Shown piece by piece: positions 1 through 12,912 of a stretch of 64,000 nt of DNA. The DNA is from Malaya genurostris. Its lineage: Eukaryota; Arthropoda; Insecta; Diptera; Culicidae. Position numbers and translations under genes: made by a program. The stretch lies in NCBI RefSeq assembly GCF_030247185.1, contig NC_080572.1, positions 300,377,656 through 300,441,655 of the forward strand, in the 5' to 3' direction. The first letter of the stretch is position 1. The number at the start of each line of letters is the position of its first letter. The notes under the pieces were generated by a model. It saw only the letters and a program-made list of their open reading frames with translations, did no database searches and was not told where the DNA came from.

Positions 1-879
1 CATGAAATAAATACCCAACCATGGAAGAAAGAAGTACACATGCACACATCAACTGCATTATTTCATCCGAAAATAGCTCATTCACTTCGCCTTCGAAACT
101 CCCAATTGCACTACAGTGCCGCCGCGGCCAGGGAAGCAGACAGACCCGGATCCGTGCAGAACATCGCATCGCACAACTTTAGAATAACGAAATATAAACT
201 CTTCATTCTAGCGAAGACAGGACAAGACAGTCCGGACAGGGGGACCTTGAAAACATATTGCTGTGTTCTGCTGCGGCTGCTGGTGCCGCTATGTTTTTTT
301 GTCTTCAATCGAACCGCACCAGAGCTGTCAATAAAAACATACAAACACACTCGAATAGAGTAGTTGTGGAAGAGGAAAAAAATCGAAAATAAAACAACAA
401 TCGCTCACCACCACGACTGTAACACGGAGGCAGCGAAGGCATGCTCGACAGGCAAAAAAGGGGGATAAAAACAACACTCATTGAATAACTAAAACCTAAA
501 TGGAAGTTTAAATCCCGCATCGTAATACGCTTCTATGGAAGGTATTGAATTCCTTCTCCTATCCAAATAATATTTTGATAATGTCAAAAGCATATAGAAA
601 CAAAATTGACACTTCGCTTTTTGCGTTTGACAATTTTTGACAGATGGTTATTACACAAGAGTGTGATCCTTTATGTTACAAAACAAGCAAGAAAAGCTTT
701 ACACCCACCGGAAAATACATCCCCTGGGGATGTAAAAAGTATGCTCCTGAGGACCACAGTTTGAAGCCTTTTTGATAATCCTTCGCACGCAAAAAGATAC
801 TATTATCAGATACAAATGGAATCGACCACCGACGGAAGGAATATTCACACCAACAAATCCTGTTTTTTTTCTTCTTTTC
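1..879. other. unassigned AT-rich sequence
   Basis: I see no recognisable coding region, RNA gene or repeat. Short open frames here lack family motifs and usable splice context. Confidence 0.4.
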
Positions 880-1440
880 TCTAGAGATTCACTCACAGTT
901 TTGACACTTCAGTAGGATGATAAACAGAACACTAATCTACGCCACACACGCACGATTCGCGGACACTTTCACTGCACGAACAATACTTTCCGGACCAAAT
1001 CGATCAACTCCCGACGGCGAGGAATCTGCTGGTGCCTCAGATGCGGCTGCTCCGGCTGTTGTCGTTTCGGTGAATAAACTCACGCAGCCGATTTGCGTGT
1101 GTGATGATTCTGCGGCAGCTTCTTATTTCGTATCTTTTCCTTCCTCTGCCTTGCTGCTGCGATGATGGCTCGGACCTTTTGACAGCTCGAAAATCGCGTC
1201 CCCGGAGTGAGCGCGCACGCTTCACAGAAATGCTCGGCAAGAGTTACCAGCGGAACCGGAGTGTGCGGCTGAGTTACCGCAGCGGACACGCGCGTTTCGT
1301 ACGCTCTCCCTCTTCTTCTTCTTTAACACTCTCACTTCAGCAGGGCAGAACTCAAAATTCTATTTTATCCTTCGATCCCTTTTCAAAATCGCATTTGAAA
1401 AGATGAAACGCAACACACAAAACGCACACTAACGCGGTTC
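880..1440 (-). promoter_or_regulatory. GC-richer block, candidate non-coding first exon or promoter
   Basis: This block is clearly richer in G+C and CpG than its surroundings. On the minus strand it reads like an insect 5' leader, without a conserved open frame, and reaches a donor-like GTGAGT whose GT is at 1083-1082. No transcript or motif proves it. It could equally be a conserved non-coding element or the end of an unrecognised repeat. Confidence 0.2.
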
Positions 1441-4400
1441 TTTAGAATATTTTCTGAGGCTGGGCCCAGGAAGAGTGTGACGATGATGACTGCTGGAAGC
1501 AGCGCAAGCACAAAATATCAACTCGAATCACCACACGATATTGGTATTTGGAAGCGATTGTGGATTGTCGATCACCAATCAACACTTTTAGCACCCCGAA
1601 TTTGAACCTAGAACTTGCTCCGCCAGCTGAGATGAAAATTTGTATAAACATACGGCGCGCACTTCTCTCCCGGGCACCTTTCTTCCTTTCAGCAGAGCAC
1701 TTTTCTTCACACTCACACCATCAAAAATCGTTTAGACATCCGAAAATTTCCACATGTTCCTGAATGGGGGGGGGGGCGAAGCCTTCACCGCGACCTTAAC
1801 AGTCTTCCTACGTCAAAAATCGAACGTCTATTCGAGCCGGATGTTGCATATCACTCCTATCAGGAGAGTATTTTGAAAATGCCACAGAATGCAATCAATT
1901 TGTGCGTCAACGTGCAACACTTTTCCAACAAACTACGTCCGAACTACGGTGCGGTTTATGAAGAACTAAAGGAAGATGGTCTACTGATGGCGGCTGCAGG
2001 CCAGACAACGAATCTCTTTCTCAATCTCAGCTCGGAGCTCACTCTCTCTCACCCGTTTCACCGAGGGTTGAGTGCCATCCGTGACGGATGATTTTGTGTG
2101 ATGCTGAACTGAACCAACGAGAGCGGGCACGTAGAACACAACCACAACAGAGAGTGAGTGGTGTAATTTTAATGATGGCCGCATTTTTGACAACCCAGTG
2201 CTCGGCCGATTTCGGGTGACCAGTAAAATCGGATAAAAGTTGTGAATGGTTTTCGGGAAGCGTTCGGGTTTGTGTGCACGGAACCGGAAAAGTTTACAAT
2301 AACTTTTTCGAATTAATTTTTGGGTTTAGTTTTTTCATTTCCAATTTCTGTTTAAAAAACAGAAATCAAAACCACCCAACAGAATGCTTATTTTTTATTG
2401 TTCTGGTTCTACAAAAATCAGCGGAAATTCTTGAATTCAAACGATCTTTACGATTCTACTCAAATGGATTTAGAAAATATTAATCTGAATTGAATGCACC
2501 ATTAAAACTATTTCTGTTCTTTGACTTAATTTTGATATTTTACGCTGTCTGTTACTCACGAAAACTACACCTATAACTTGTTACAAAGTGTCACTTCTCA
2601 ACAAAAACAACTCACATAATTGGTTGAAAATTGTCATTGCAGGTACTAGATATTGAGCAATTTGACGTCCTTTTTAAGTACACGGATACAGTGTATACGA
2701 ATATACCTGTATACAAAATAAAAATGTGTGCGAAACGCCGCACACAGTGGACAGAAACTAATTTGATTTAATACGATTTAATTATTGCTTCCTTATTGTT
2801 AATAAATAGTTTAGTTTAGAATCAACATTGTGTTTTATTTTATTGCTAGCCTTAAATTAAACTCACTAACAAATCAATCAATATTACCTAATCAATCATG
2901 GCGCCATCATGACATCATGTGGTAACTGTGCCAACTGATGGCATATTCGAAATGACCGTTGAATGTCTGTAAGTCTGCACTCTTAGAAAAGATGAAATTT
3001 AAGCATGCCGTAATTTCTTCGGTGATGACACAATATTACATCTCTTAACATGTAAAAATATTGTTGGTGTCTGTAACGATATAAACTTCAGCAAAAGCTA
3101 CTGTAAAGTTAATGATACGACTTATTTTTACATCCTTTGAATTGTAAGTATATAATGACACTACTTTTATGTACTTCTATAAAAACCTTAATTTACACGG
3201 TATTTTCTAGGTATAGTTTTGAGACAAATTCATAAAAACAAACATTTTTTCTTCGCTCTTAATTTAAAAACTTAATTTGAAATTTTAAACATACTCTACC
3301 TATACCGATATTTCCGTAATAACTTTTTTTTGTCATTAGCTAATCAGATCTGAATAATTCAGGAATTATCCGCTTTATTTTTTCAGTGTCATGTATAGAA
3401 AAAGGCTCTTGAAATTTCACTTTTTCTTCCTATTAACCTGTAATTTGCGAACGGGGAGCCGTTTCTGAATCAAATTTGATAAAGTAATGTCAATTTGTAG
3501 GACCTTTCATTTGAGCTTAATATATCGATCGTAAATCGATCGAGCGGTCTCTAAGAAAACCGAGAGCCCTTTTTTCTTCTATTTTTGCACATTTCACTCC
3601 GTGACTCTGGAACCAGAAGTCGAATCTAAAAAACGAGATTTTTTAAAAAAAATTCCTATTTGGTAACCACTGAACCGATTATTTTTTAATGTTTTTTAAA
3701 ACCGATTATTTTTGTCATTCTTTGTAATCGCATCAACGGATGGACGAATTAACATGATTCCTTTTTTGTTTGATCAGTGTGGGTAGACCCCACTGGGTTC
3801 GTACATAAAAAACAAAACAAAAAATCGTCGGAAAAGTTAAAAAATCGGATTAGGTGGTTTTGTATGAAATGGAATTTTACACTGAAAACAAGTCGCTAAT
3901 GCTTGCTAGATCTTTGATAGGTATTGGACGCGCAACGATGTTTAGGCTCAGGCCGTTGAAGAAAATAAAACTAGATCGTTTGGCGGCGTTACGATTTCAC
4001 ATGCATACTTGATCCATATGTTTCGTCATTTCGATTATTCTGATAAACTTGAAGGCACAGAACAAGTTCTGAGCTAACTTTTGCACTAATTGTTATCTGA
4101 AGTTCGTTTAGATTCGTTGGGTAAATAGTTTAGTGTGAATAATTTCTTAAAATCGGGCTGCTTAGAATACTACTCATTAAATTAAGAACCTGCTCCAGAT
4201 AGATCATACCCTCTTTCCGCAATTTGTGTTGTTCAAGTATCGAATGCAAATCGTAAATATCATATCTGGAAGAGAAAACGCGGTTCCTTAAAACCGTTAG
4301 TCGTGAAAAAAATCGACAAATGGTACATTCAGTTTACATGTTCGCTTCGCTATAACAGATGTTATGTACTCATTTTTCATATATATATTTATTCTGATAA

Positions 4401-4689
4401 AGATTCTTAGAAGTAAACTTAAAACCATTCTCTAACTGTGAACCGAGTACTCTGCAAAATGATGTGGTGGTTTAACTAATGGGATGACTATTGATATGAT
4501 TGCTTAACGAATTCATTGTTTATGTATAAGTTAATGGACACTATATTTAATAAAATTGTCATTTTAACTGTTGAATGTACACGAATTTTCCGTTTTATAG
4601 CTAAATTTTTGATCGAAAATAATTGCTACCATTGCTATGCTACAAATATTTATCAATCAAAATTTAGATCTAGATAACATCAAAAAATT
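1441..4689. other. non-coding, diverged repeats
   Basis: No gene is recognised. An 11-base G run lies at 1766-1776. Around 2960-3200 and 3480-3720 the sequence has the texture of old dispersed repeats, including a 'gtgactctggaaccagaag' stretch near 3600, but no boundaries or target duplications could be fixed. Confidence 0.35.
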
Positions 4690-5285
4690 AGTGCCGCATA
4701 AAAAAATCATAACTTTTGAGCGACTTAGCCGGTTTTTGAATTTTTGGATGTGTTTGATAAAAAACCTTATATATTTCAAAAAACATGAAAATTTAAAAAG
4801 TTGATTCTTTTTTTGTGTTTGAAAACGCGTTTCGATTAAGTTTTTATAGTTTGTGGGTAGAGTGCGCTGCAAGTTTTCGTTTTTTATCTTGAAATTAAGA
4901 AATTTTAACATTACATATCAAAACATTAGCCAAGCAAAACTTTCCGTTTTGAGTAATAATCTTTTGGAAATTTAAAGCCGAAATTTGGTTGATAAAAGAA
5001 TGACATAAAATTTTCAAAAAACTATAACCTAAAAACGAGAAATTTCACTCCGTTTGTTTGATAAAAAAAACTTATCTAGAAACTATCTATAAACCATAAA
5101 AACCGCAAAAATATACATTATACAATTGGCACATTCAACCACAAAACTCCTGCTTCATCATATCTACGCATTTTTTCATAGAAACTATTGACATTTCTAG
5201 ATAACATATTCAAAAATTGAAAAAATAGTGGTCTCCAAGCTAAGAATTAAAATAAAGCCATTTTTCAAACAAAAAAAAATCGTAA
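4690..5285 (+). repeat. diverged dispersed repeat, copy 1
   Basis: The segment matches 6800-7400 in the same orientation. The best blocks are 4905-5010 with 7021-7130 (sharing 'actttccgtttt' and 'gagtaataatcttttggaaa') and 5160-5285 with 7280-7400 (sharing 'tagaaactattg' and 'catttctaga'). No terminal repeats or coding motifs are seen, so the class is unknown. Confidence 0.6.
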
Positions 5286-6799
5286 AAAATCGATCGATAT
5301 GATAAAAGTGATCAGTCTTGCATTTCACGAAGGAATACAGCATTAAAATTCTTGCAATTTTGCCAAAAAATCAACACATTTTATTCTGATTCCATGCTTC
5401 TTTTAGTAATACTCTTAAGGTGAAATGTAGCGGAATGCGAAAATCGCGTTTTTGATCAATTATTCAAAAACTAGACCGATTTTCGAAAAACCAGAAACAC
5501 TTAAGTTTTCGAAATCAAATTTATCATAACTAAGTATTCTTAGAATTTTGAAATTTTCCTTTGCCCAGCCGTAATTGGTTTTTGAAATGTATAAACGGTT
5601 ACTGATCCGCTCCAGGGGGATGATTTTAGAACTGAAAAGTAGTGTTTGTAGCAGAATTTCACAAAGAATCTGAAAATGCAACTCAAAATTATAAAATTTT
5701 AGCTAAAACAACCGAAATTTGAAAAAGTTTATATAAACTTTTCCGCATTTTTTTTATTGCTTGCGCGCTGCTGTTTCGTATTGAGGTGGTGTGAGAAATA
5801 CACGGTGGGCACGGTGGCATTATATCGTGAGCAAAAATTACATGTAAAATTATGACGCGAATTTGTGCAGCATTGGGTTTTGTGTTGAAATAAAAAGGAG
5901 TTGAATACAATAAAATGGGTATTGTAAGAAATTAACTGTCATTTATAATGCTAATAATGTCCAATCCTGTTGAGTTCAATGCATTGATGTTGCTGAAGCA
6001 ATAAAGCCTGGCTGTGTGATATCGTATATCAGGTATTATTTTAGATTGTAGCAATTTTTATAACAAAACTATGACTTCATCATTGACAAGCTACTGAATG
6101 AAATACAAACCAAGTATTATCGTGATATAAACAATGTGATAAACATTGATAAACAACAGGGATATACATGGTTAGCAAGTTGGTCAATACATATACATAT
6201 AATCTCATGTTAGTCATTCATAATTACCCATGATTTATAGCTCTAGTGTAAGAGTAATCACTAACAATAACGATTGAATTAGCATATATTCAAAGTGTGA
6301 AGGATTCAAAATCCATTACGTCCAGTCTTTTTTACAAGCCAATATAACGAGAGGTAAACCCAATGCGCTCAATCATTGAAAAAAGTTATTGTTTCTATGT
6401 GTCCGTCTTTCTTGGTATGCTTTGTGCGACGGTTCGTTCAACTGAAGCGGATAAAATTTTGCGCGCATTGTTGGTGGTTTCTAGGTTGCCGGAAATAACA
6501 TCAGTCATTTGAAAGTTAAATAATTAAAAATTAAATTTGAATTCTTATAATTGACAATTGAAGAGTTAACGAATGTTTTTGATTTTTGCTAACATGAGTC
6601 TTAAAGTTAAATGGATTGCAGCGACGATTTTGATGTTTGAATTCGTTTTTACACTGCGATCTTCACTGAAACGTTGCTAACAATAAACTGTCAAAGTTAG
6701 CAATCGATCAGTGGCGCGACATGTGTCGACAAGTTAAGCCCGTATTCGAGCGAGTTGCACTGCGGTACGCTCCGTGCGTGCGGGTCGTGATTGAAATAT
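5286..6799. other. non-coding stretch between two repeat copies
   Basis: No gene is recognised. The sequence at 5430-5700 resembles the flanking repeat family in style (A-rich, 'tcaaaaactagaccgattttcgaaaaacc') but was not aligned to a defined copy. Confidence 0.35.
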
Positions 6800-7400
6800 A
6801 ATAAACTTTAAAAAATCATATCTCAAAAATTCCAATTTTCGAGTTCTTTATCGAAAAAAAAAATAGTTAGATGAAAAAAAAAATTGGGTGGCTGATTTTG
6901 CGTGGAATGCTTTATGTTTCGTCTTTTTTGTGTTTGAAAATACTAATTGTATAAATTTTAAGCGGTGGTTTGAAGGTTTGAGGTTAGAGGGCATGTTTTA
7001 TTTTTTTTTAAATTAAGACTTTTTAACTTAACATATCAAACAATTAGCCAAGCGAAACTTTCCGTTTTTTGAGTAATAATCTTTTGGAAATATTATGTCG
7101 AAATTTGGTACATAAAAGCTTGACTTAAAATTTTCAAATGCAAAATTTCATATTTGACGCCTTACTCTTCGTAAGCACTTTCAAGTGAAAACCACAAGCT
7201 TTCGATTTATATTAAAAACTTAAATTACAGTAATAGCTGCGTAATAATCAAAAGAGAAAAGCAAAGAGAGGCCCTCATTTGCATTTTTCCTAGAAACTAT
7301 TGCCATTTCTAGACAACATATTAAAAAATTGAAATAATCATACCAAGTTATGAATTTGAAAAAGCCAGTTTTCAAAATAAAGGAAAAAAACGATTCACTC
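6800..7400 (+). repeat. diverged dispersed repeat, copy 2
   Basis: This is the direct-orientation partner of 4690-5285, with the two well-preserved blocks described there separated by poorly conserved A/T-rich sequence. It is an old copy with no coding content. Confidence 0.6.
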
Positions 7401-9444
7401 ACTTAACACTTAACACAAGTACATTTTTAATAATAAAAATTCTGAATAATAAGCTGTTGAACGTATCTGTGTTTTATCTGTTAAATGTTCACTGTTTTAA
7501 CATCTATTCGTGCGCACATTTTTGGATTTACTTGAAACCCGTTTAAAACCGTTTTGTCTTTCCAATAACTTTGACAATGTTCACTACGTCTTTCAACTAT
7601 CCAATCAATAGTTAGATTGATTATTTATATTTAGTTAAACGACGTGTACATAGTTGAAACACATTCCTCTTCTTAGAAACTGTAGCAATTTAGTAATGCT
7701 TCGAACCGTAAAAACTCTAGTCCAAAAACTCTTTTTGAAAGCTCTAGTCCGAACGAACAATTTGGTTTTATTCACACCGCAATCAAAACTTTGATTTATA
7801 AATCATTTGTTTCACGGTTTGTGATTCATAGCTTTGTGACACAGGGAAAACCAAAAAAAACTTCTCCGCCTATGATGCCACTGTAAAATTCCGAAGCTCT
7901 CGAGTGATGATCGAGTTCCCGACCAACGGCTTTTCCATAAATAGTAGTACCACGGTGCACCGTCGTTTCGCTGGGCGATACCCGAAAGACCACACCGGAA
8001 GCGAACTGGTCGTGAAATATGACCGAAGCGAACCAAAGGGCCGTCATGAGAAGAAATTAAATTTAGGAGTTGCCGTTTGTCCGCAGGAAGCAGGATTTGT
8101 TATTTTTTCTCGGCGCCTTTTTGGAATGGACTCGATAGGTCGTATCTACCGGCAGCCGCTCGGAACAGCCTGCGGAGTATCGTTTGCAGTAGGTGAAACG
8201 TTTGCGTAGTAGGCGATGATTGACGGCTTAGAAACGTATCTACGATGGGTCACTGGAACTCGAACGAAGGGTCGTAATTTTGAACAATCTCTCCTACAAG
8301 CAAAAGGCAGGAAACATGATTTAAAGTTCATATTTTAGAATTAAAAAAAACGGTACACTAAAAATTAAGCTAGACGGCACTGTTTCTAGTTACATGAAAG
8401 GAAGAAAATAATTGGAACATTTCAATAAAGTACAGATTTACACTTTAATTGAATTCCCTTAGGTAATTTTGAGACACCAACAAAGAGTCATCATAGGAAA
8501 ATAATTGAGGCATAAATTCGAAACTTTATCAGTACCATGAAATGAAATCTGTTTCAAATTATTCTTTCATCGTCGTATGCTGAATACAACTTTAATACAA
8601 CGGAAAAGACAACAAGACAACAGCCAATTACAGACTCCACGCCTCCTGGTCCTTTTCAGCATTCACACATCGATAACGAAAGATATGGCTAAACAAGATG
8701 GGGGTCTATTGAATCGAACAGATATAAATTAATTCAACACATAAATGGTGGTGGGAATCGGTTGAATTTTTTTACCTGTTTTTTTCCTGAATCCTGATTA
8801 TTTCCAACGTAATCAGGATTCTACCGGATGAAGCAAAATTCTGTGAATGAAGTGCAGTGACAAGCTGATGAATGTGACCGATGTGATAACGACGTTTAAT
8901 GAAAAGGATCGGGTTGTCTTAGAAAGGTATTGAGAAGAAAATCAATAAATCTTCGTCGATAGCTTCAATGAATTGGTGCCAGGTATTTTAATCACCTCAG
9001 AAATCTTCGAGCCAAACCTAATGAGCTTTTTTGATTGAAACAGTAATCTTGCAGGGAAGTCATTCTTTAAACCGAGGGATGCTGCCGACATCAAAACACC
9101 AACGATCTAACGAGAAAATCTGAGATATTTTTAAGCAGATTTTTTTTGAAGAGTGCAAAGCGATCTAAAATAATCTAGATTATTAATTTACTTTTACATA
9201 ACTAGCTCCCTGTTCTGTCTGTTCTTAATCCATCGGGTGTTATGATAATGCCATTCTCTTCCACCTCAACACACTCAAACAGTCTCATTAAAACACTTAT
9301 TCTTCATTGAGATAATTTTTGACACAAATTTGGGCTAATTTTTTATCTGAATTAATCTGAATAAATTTTCAAGTTCATAAAAGCGTACTTCAACGCTTAC
9401 GAAGCATATTAGGTAACATTCCCAGAAATATCAGCAATTACAAT
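7401..9444. other. non-coding; GC-richer island at about 7830-8330
   Basis: A 101-codon plus-strand open frame (7904-8209) lies in the GC-richer part. It shows no recognised domain, and other frames of the same stretch are also open, as expected from base composition. No call is made. Confidence 0.3.
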
Positions 9445-9591
9445 TACACTGAGGTCTTTTTTTATGCGGTTTTTTATGCGAAGTTTCAGAGTTATGCGGT
9501 TTCTCTTCTGCGGTTTTTGTATGCGAAGTTTCAGAGTTATGCGGTTTTTTTTATGCGGTACGTAAATTCGCATAAAAAAGTCTTCAGTGTA
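9445..9591. mobile_element. mariner-type MITE, 147 bp, TA ends
   Basis: The segment begins TACACTGAGGTCTTTTTTTA and ends in the approximate reverse complement of that (CGCATAAAAAAGTCTTCAGTGTA), giving terminal inverted repeats of roughly 22 bp flanked by TA. The interior holds two near-identical copies of a unit containing 'atgcgaagtttcagagttat'. It has no coding capacity. TA flanks suggest mobilisation by a Tc1/mariner transposase, which is inference. Confidence 0.75.
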
Positions 9592-10296
9592 CATTTGTAA
9601 TTGATTATTTTCCACTTCATGCGTAAATCGTGCCGATACAAAGAAGAACGATTTGTCGGTTACGTCATTTATTAGATTATAACTTCGAAACCCGAAGTGT
9701 CAGCTATAAACAGTCGAATAGGAGAAAAATCGACTTGCTCCGATTTGGATGAAACTTTGCACACGAATCGAAGGCTTCAAAATGTAGTTTTACCCTTTAA
9801 CCTTTTTTACGAATATAAGAAAATAAGTTTAGAGATCGCTCAAATTTATTTTTGTTATAAAACTTTTGTTTCAAAATTTTCAGTTTTTAAAAATATCTGT
9901 CACAATTGACCTTGAAACTAAAAAAAATTGTTCCAAATTTAGATACCTAACTCAATACTAATCAAACGAGTTGTAGATAGAATGTAGAATAGGTATAGAA
10001 TTCGTTCAAACTTTAGAAACATTCAGTTCGACGAATTGAGCAAATGTTCCTGTGTGTGTGGCTAGATGTATGTTGTTAACAAAAAAGTCGAGATCTCAGA
10101 GATGACTAGATCGAATTTAATCAAATGCAAATGAGAGGTTTTTTATATTCTTTTAGCTAATACCAACTTCAATCTACATTAAAGATCATAGATGTTTGTT
10201 TTACATTTTCCAATATATTAAATTCGAAAACTTACACGAAAATTTGAGATTTTAATCTAAATATAAGCATTTACTCCTAAAATTTTACACGTTGCT
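9592..10296. other. non-coding, old repeat texture
   Basis: No gene is seen. 'gatttgtcggttacgtca' near 9650 recurs in similar form near 21933 ('gacttgtcgtttacgtca'), so part of this stretch belongs to a dispersed repeat whose limits I could not set. Confidence 0.35.
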
Positions 10297-11980
10297 AAGT
10301 TGGTAAATAAACTGGAGCGAATTCAGTATCGTTGTTTGCGAATTGCTTTAGGGTGCATGCATTCGACACATACAATGAGTCTTGAAGTTCTGGCGGGAGT
10401 TCTTCCATTAAAAGATCGATTTTGGGAGCTTTCATCACGCCTGCTAATAAGATGTGAGGTGCTGAATCCCATGGTAATTAATAATTTCGAACGACTAGTC
10501 GAGCTTCGATCTCAAACAAAATTCATGACAGTATATTTTAACCATATGTCACAGGAAATCAACCCTTCAAGATATATTCCTATCCGTGTCAGCCTCCTAA
10601 ATGTCCCTGACTCAACTTTATTTTTCGATACATCCATGCAGCGCGAAGTGCGTGGAATCCCGGATCATCTACGTTCGACGGAAATCCCAAAAATATTTTC
10701 AAGTAAGTTCAGGCATATTGACTCTGAGAAAATGTTTTACACGGACGGATCGCGAATTGAAGAAGCGACAGGGTTTGGTATGTTCAACAATAATGTTTCG
10801 GCCTCATTTAGGCTTCAAGAACCTGCATCTGTTTATATAGCAGAGCTAGCAGCAGTTCATTATAGTTTGAGTGTAATCGTCACATTAATTCCAAACCATT
10901 ATTTCCTCTTCACAGATAGTCTGAGTGCAATTGAAGCCATTCGCTCAAACATGACTGGCAAGACTGAACCGTTTTTCCTGGGCAAAATGAAACAGTGCCT
11001 GAACGACATATTGAACAATAATTATCTAATCACTATAGTCTGGGTCCCGGCTCATTGCTCCATTCCTGGCAATGAAAGAGCCGATATTTTAGCCAAACGT
11101 GGTGCTATTGAGGGTGAAATTTATGAGAGACCAATTGCTTTCAACGAATTCTATAGCTCGTCTCGCCAAAGAACACTTGCCAGCTGGCAAGCTTTTTGGG
11201 ATAAAGATGATCTGGGTCGGTGGATGCACTCAATTATTCCGAAAATATCGACAAAGGCATGGTTCAGGGGACTGGATGTGAGTAGAGATTTCATTCGTGT
11301 GATGTCCAGACTCATGTCCAATCACTACACGTTAGATGCACATCTCCTTCGAATTGGGCTCTCCGAGACTAATCATTGTGCTTGTGGCGAAGGTTATCGA
11401 GATATTGATCATGTCGTTTGGACATGCGTGGAGTATCGTGATGTCAGATCTCAACTAATAAATTCTTTGCGTACCCAAGGTAGACTATCCAATATCCCAG
11501 TTCGAGACATTCTTGCTTGTCGTGACCTTTCATACATGAAACTTATTTATCATTTCATAAAGAAAACTGGAGTTTCAATTTAATAAAGGCCCCTTTCAAG
11601 ACTTAGTTCTGATCCCAGCTGCGTCCATGAGTTCAACCAATAGCTAAATTAGAATAAAAATAATGTAATGATACAAACAAACTCGAAACAGTTTATGAAA
11701 TTATTAACAAAATGTCTGAAAATAACAGCTTATTTTATAATTTATAGAAGTTAATCGTTTGGTTCAAATAATATTTCCGAGTAGATTTCATAATTAATGA
11801 CGAGTTACCTAAGATGATATTTAAGTAATAAGAGAATATGTTTTAATAAATGCAAAACGTTGTGACTATGTTAGAATTAAATTAGGATAAGAATATGTAA
11901 AAGTGATGCTACGGCGAAGAAAAACTTATGTAAACTGCCTTAAGAAATAAACGTATTTATGAAAAAAAAAAGTTGGTAAA
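10297..11980 (+). mobile_element. 5'-truncated non-LTR retrotransposon with RNase H
   Basis: An 11-bp direct repeat AAGTTGGTAAA at 10297-10307 and 11970-11980 brackets the element. The 3' copy directly follows a short A tail (11962-11970). That is a target-primed reverse transcription insertion. The copy is about 1.66 kb and is 5'-truncated: only the 3' part of the second ORF and a 3' UTR of about 380 bp remain. Perfect target duplications and an undamaged frame suggest a fairly recent insertion. Confidence 0.9.
10300..11583 (+). CDS. non-LTR retrotransposon ORF2 C-terminus: RNase H plus CCHC-like tail
   Basis: This is an open frame of 427 residues whose first codon is TTG inside the target duplication, so it is a truncation product and not a genuine start. 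Residues 1-50 (ending near LEVLAGVLPLKDRFWELS) match the segment after the reverse transcriptase thumb. Residues ~145-270 form an RNase HI domain with the full acidic set: D149 (FYTDGSR), E182 (AELAAVH), D206 (FTDSLSA) and D262 (ERADILAK), plus the WVPAHCSIPGNERAD motif. Near the end CACGEGYRDIDHVVWTC is the Cys/His cluster usual in these proteins. RNase H in ORF2 points to the I/R1/LOA-related groups, not Jockey. The endonuclease and polymerase domains are absent, so it cannot retrotranspose alone. Confidence 0.9.
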   Translation: MVNKLERIQYRCLRIALGCMHSTHTMSLEVLAGVLPLKDRFWELSSRLLIRCEVLNPMVINNFERLVELRSQTKFMTVYFNHMSQEINPSRYIPIRVSLLNVPDSTLFFDTSMQREVRGIPDHLRSTEIPKIFSSKFRHIDSEKMFYTDGSRIEEATGFGMFNNNVSASFRLQEPASVYIAELAAVHYSLSVIVTLIPNHYFLFTDSLSAIEAIRSNMTGKTEPFFLGKMKQCLNDILNNNYLITIVWVPAHCSIPGNERADILAKRGAIEGEIYERPIAFNEFYSSSRQRTLASWQAFWDKDDLGRWMHSIIPKISTKAWFRGLDVSRDFIRVMSRLMSNHYTLDAHLLRIGLSETNHCACGEGYRDIDHVVWTCVEYRDVRSQLINSLRTQGRLSNIPVRDILACRDLSYMKLIYHFIKKTGVSI

Positions 11981-12769
11981 CAAAAATCACTTACGTCAAA
12001 TCCACGTAAGTGCCTATAACTTCTTCAATTTTAAAAACTTCTGTGAAAGTATCGATTTTTTTCTTGAATGCGTGCTTAGCTAAGTCACAAAAAACTCTAA
12101 GATTCAAAAATTTCTGTAAAAATACAAAATTTCTTGAGATTTTTAGTAAATATGATAGAATTTCCTGTTAAAGATTTCAATTGAAGCAATATTCAATCGA
12201 TTGGTGCTCAACAATGCCTAAATGTTCGATATGAATTTCATGCTAATCTAATTTTTGGATTTCCTTTAAAAAATTTGAAACTATTTTTTCCCGTACATTA
12301 TAGCTGGTATCAAATTCAATCGTTTTGTGTACAAAAATGCTTAACTATATTTAGTATTCTTCGAATACTTCTAACATTCTAAAATTTCTGTGAAAATATC
12401 GAATTTTATGAGACATTTTCAGTAAAGTTGAAATTGATTTTTTCTAAAACATATAGCCGATGTCAAATGTAATTTATTGGTATATAAAAATGCATATGTC
12501 GTCGCTTTAAATTTAAAGATATGTCGAAAATACGAAGTTTTCGATAATTTATGCTTGGACTTTTGGTTACGTTTTTTTATCATAACTTTCATTTACAAAG
12601 TGTAATTGAAAATTTTTCTGTTCCATTTATGTTGTGATAGACGTATCTGTCTAATGATAAACAAATTTTCAAAATCGGACCTCTAACAACTGAGATATGG
12701 CCAGCCGAAGTAGGCGTTCCCATTTTTTTTGTTATTTAAAACGACGATCATTAAAACAATTTCATAAAT
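11981..12769. other. non-coding
   Basis: AT-rich, with no gene recognised. 'aaaacgacgatcattaaaa' near 12738 resembles 'aaaacgacgatagttaaaa' near 31352, indicating an old dispersed repeat. Confidence 0.35.
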
Positions 12770-12774
12770 ACTAA

Positions 12775-12912
12775 AAAGGGGACGGGTATAGCGTGATGGG
12801 TAAGTCGATGCCCTTCCACGCAGCCTACTTGGGTTCGATTCCCACCCCCGCACATAGGGTCAGAAAATTTTTCTGGCCCGAAGAGGCGAATGGCCTTAAG
12901 GTTAAAACGATT
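12775..12912 (+). repeat. tRNA-derived SINE
   Basis: The head is tRNA-like: an A-box-like 'tagcgtgatgg' at about 12788 and a perfect B box GGTTCGATTCC at 12832-12842, spaced as in an internal RNA polymerase III promoter. The tail ends 'gaggcgaatggccttaaggt', which recurs in the second copy at 22290-22437. The body after the B box does not fold as a tRNA, so this is not a tRNA gene. No clear target duplication was found. Confidence 0.8.

Noticed and set aside
7904..8209. 101-codon plus-strand open frame
   Set aside because: Overlapping frames on the other strand are equally open; no homology motif or splice context.
12775..12912. Functional tRNA gene
   Set aside because: The A and B boxes are present but the sequence does not make a cloverleaf, and its tail is shared with a second SINE copy.
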